Position numbers and translations under genes: made by a program. DNA of 7,501 bases from Streptomyces katrae (GTDB lineage: Bacteria; Actinomycetota; Actinomycetes; Streptomycetales; Streptomycetaceae), in contig NZ_JZWV01000472.1 in assembly GCF_000966975.1 (NCBI RefSeq), positions 1 through 7,501 of the forward strand, in the 5' to 3' direction. This document shows, piece by piece, positions 5,993 to 7,501 of this stretch (the first letter of the stretch is position 1; each line of letters starts with the position of its first letter). The notes under the pieces are model-generated. The model ran no database searches, was not told where the DNA came from, and was given only the letters and a program-made list of their open reading frames with translations.

Positions 5993-6855
5993 GACGACAC
6001 GCGGGCGCCCTGGGTGCCGTCGCCCTCCTCGCTGCCGCAGCCCCAACGGCCCACGCAGACGACCCCGTCAACGTGGGCAACTGCGGCATGCGCGTCTGTG
6101 TTGAAGCCAACGTTCCGGGCGGCAGCAGACCCCCCGCCGACTTGACCGCGGGCCAGCAGACCGGGGGCTCCTCAACGGGTTCCGGGACCAACCTCGATGG
6201 CTTGGGCCGGGACTGTTCGTTCCGGCCGCTGGATCCTCCTCCGCCGGCTGGCAGCGCTCTGTGGCAGGGCCACTCGCCCGGAGACGGGGCGGTCTACCTG
6301 GACCCTTGCGGGCTCGGAAACGGCATCGCGGACGGCGACAATCTCGCGGGAGCGGGCCGTGCCTTCTGGGCACAGAACCCGCCCGCTGCGGCCGTGGACC
6401 CTGCTGTCCTCGCGCAGCGCGCGGTCGACTCAATGCTCCTTCGCCCGCCGGCCATCGGCATCGTCCCTAAACCGGGGGGTGTCGGTGTCGTCGGTATGCC
6501 CGTCTACATGTGGACGGCGACGGGCCCCGAGACCTACGGCCCCAACGTCGCGTCCGCTTCCGCCGGCGCCGTCACGGTCACCGCCACGGCCAGGGTCGCC
6601 AAGATCGTTTGGGCGATGGGTGACGGCACGACGGTCACCTGCACCACCCCGGGCACCCCCTACCAGGCGCAGTTCGGCAAGAACCCGTCGCCCGACTGCG
6701 GTCACAGCTACCGGACGCCCGGCAAGTACCACGTGACGGCGACGTCTACGTGGGCGATCGACTGGACCGGCGGTGGCCAGAGCGGCCAGCTGACCGAGGT
6801 CCGCTCCAGTGCCGTGGACATCGCCGTGGGCGAAGTCCAGGTAGTGGGCCAGTAG
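5986..6855 (+). CDS. Secreted protein with PKD-like C-terminal domain
   Basis: This encodes 289 residues. I chose GTG 5986 because AGGAGGGG lies just upstream and a clean signal peptide follows: basic LRRH, an Ala/Leu core, and a cleavage site after AHA (residue 24). It overlaps the lipoprotein stop by 7 bp. The mature N-terminal half is Gly/Pro-rich with four cysteines (GNCGMRVC, GRDCSF, DPCGLG). The C-terminal ~120 residues look like a PKD/Ig-like beta-sandwich: VYMWTATGP, TVTATARVAKIVW, GDG at 212-214, then CGHSYRTPGKYHVTATSTW, the typical Y-x-x-PG-x-Y-x-V-x-x pattern. Two further cysteines flank this loop, making six in the mature part and allowing three disulphides. No catalytic motif is visible; relatives are sometimes labelled ATP/GTP-binding, for which I see no P-loop. 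It is likely an extracellular structural or adhesion component, possibly of a pilus or mating surface, judging by the next gene. Confidence 0.85.
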   Translation: MLRRHAGALGAVALLAAAAPTAHADDPVNVGNCGMRVCVEANVPGGSRPPADLTAGQQTGGSSTGSGTNLDGLGRDCSFRPLDPPPPAGSALWQGHSPGDGAVYLDPCGLGNGIADGDNLAGAGRAFWAQNPPAAAVDPAVLAQRAVDSMLLRPPAIGIVPKPGGVGVVGMPVYMWTATGPETYGPNVASASAGAVTVTATARVAKIVWAMGDGTTVTCTTPGTPYQAQFGKNPSPDCGHSYRTPGKYHVTATSTWAIDWTGGGQSGQLTEVRSSAVDIAVGEVQVVGQ

Positions 6856-6903
6856 CCCCGGTCCCCACTTTTCCTTTCTTCCTCTCTGCTGGAGGCACAT
6901 CAC
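6856..6903. other. Short pyrimidine-rich spacer with ribosome-binding site
   Basis: The 48 bases between the PKD-like gene and the SAF-domain gene are C/T-rich. GGAGG at 6891-6895 lies 8 bases before GTG 6904 and fixes that start. I see no hairpin, so read-through from the upstream gene is likely. Confidence 0.5.
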
Positions 6904-7501
6904 GTGAGCACCACCACCATGGGCACGCAGGGCCGTGCCGCTGTCCCCGGGCCGGGCGGGCCTGCGGACAGCCCGGCACCGGCGCCCCGTGTAGTTCGCC
7001 AGCGGCGTCGCCGTCGCGGGCTGATCGCGCTGTCTGTCGCGCTGATCGCGGCTGGCGGCCTGTCGGGGGCGCTGCTGTTCACCGCGTCGGGACAGCGGTC
7101 GAGCGTGCTGGTGGTGGCCCGGGACGTGCCGGTGGGCGCGACGCTGACGGAGGCCGACCTGGCGCCGGCTTCCCTGGCGCTGGACCCGGTGGTCAAGGCG
7201 GTCCCTGCGGCGAAGAGGGCGGGCCTGGTCGGCCAGCGCGCCGCCGTGGCCCTGAAGGCGGGGTCCCTGCTGTCGCCGGGCCAGATCACCGCCGTGTCCC
7301 TGGTGAAGACCGGTGAGCAGTTGGTGGGTGTGGCGTTGAAGCCGTCGCAGGTGCCGGCGTCACGGCTGGCTCCCGGGCAGAAGGTGCTGATCGTCTCGAC
7401 ACCGGACCCGGCGCAGGCGGGGGCGGCCGCAGCCGCAGGCAAGCCCGCGGATCCGGCGCCTGTGTCGAAGACGCTGGCGGCGACGGTGGTCGCGGTCGGG
7501 G
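6904..7501 (+). CDS. SAF-domain protein, CpaB/RcpC-like pilus assembly component (3' end outside window)
   Basis: The first 199 residues are in the window and the frame is still open at the end. The N-terminus is Pro/Gly/Ala-rich and cytosolic, followed by an arginine cluster (residues 32-38) and one membrane helix (about 39-60), giving an inside-to-outside orientation. Residues about 67-130 form a SAF domain: VLVVARDVPVGATLTEADL, then LVGQRAAVALKAGSLLSPGQI, as in CpaB/RcpC of Flp/Tad pili and in FlgA. Then GVALKPSQVPASRLAPGQKVLIV begins the following beta domain. CpaB/RcpC proteins assist assembly of Tad pili; in actinomycetes similar proteins are found in gene sets with TadA-like ATPases. 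A downstream ATPase gene would strengthen that reading but lies outside the window. GTG 6904 is preferred over the in-frame ATG at 6919 because of GGAGG spacing. Confidence 0.85.
   Translation, partial: MSTTTMGTQGRAAVPGPGGPADSPAPAPRVVRQRRRRRGLIALSVALIAAGGLSGALLFTASGQRSSVLVVARDVPVGATLTEADLAPASLALDPVVKAVPAAKRAGLVGQRAAVALKAGSLLSPGQITAVSLVKTGEQLVGVALKPSQVPASRLAPGQKVLIVSTPDPAQAGAAAAAGKPADPAPVSKTLAATVVAVG

Noticed and set aside
1..7501. CRISPR array, tRNA/rRNA gene or insertion sequence
   Set aside because: I saw no regularly spaced repeats, no cloverleaf-like or rRNA-like sequence, and no transposase motifs with terminal inverted repeats.

Overview
The window is very GC-rich, with G or C at almost every third codon position, GTG as well as ATG starts, purine-rich ribosome-binding sites and 4-bp stop/start overlaps. 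This points to an actinomycete, most likely Streptomyces or a close relative. All genes I can support are on the + strand. The gene families suggest an accessory region (linear plasmid, integrative conjugative element or chromosomal remnant of one) rather than core chromosome.

Bases 1-4934 form one tightly packed transfer-type operon. It begins with the 3' end of a secreted cell-wall hydrolase (end of a lysozyme-like/SLT domain, then an NlpC/P60 endopeptidase). Next come a single-pass membrane protein with a long Pro/Ala linker, a VirD4/TraG-like coupling ATPase, a replication-relaxation-family protein (winged helix plus a possible nuclease-like D...ExD...K core) and an 88-residue acidic protein. 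The stop/start overlaps are 4 bp at 586, 3772 and 4668, and 16 bp at 1221. Together the genes look like part of a type IV secretion-like DNA transfer apparatus: a wall hydrolase opens peptidoglycan, membrane proteins form a channel or scaffold, the ATPase drives substrate, and a DNA-processing protein acts with it. The coupling-protein gene is split between two frames near position 1826. Adding one base there gives a continuous protein of about 851 residues, so this is either a real frameshift or a sequence error.

Bases 4935-5383 are non-coding and less GC-biased. They hold a GC hairpin just after the operon, short direct repeats, several palindromes, a weak candidate promoter and a perfect 8-bp-stem hairpin 28 bases before the next gene.

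Bases 5384-7501 carry a second, exported group: a lipoprotein with an NTF2-like look, a signal-peptide protein with a PKD-like C-terminal domain and six cysteines in the mature part (coupled by a 7-bp overlap), and the start of a CpaB/RcpC-like SAF-domain protein that runs off the window. This group looks like envelope or pilus-assembly functions serving the same apparatus, though that link is inferred from proximity.
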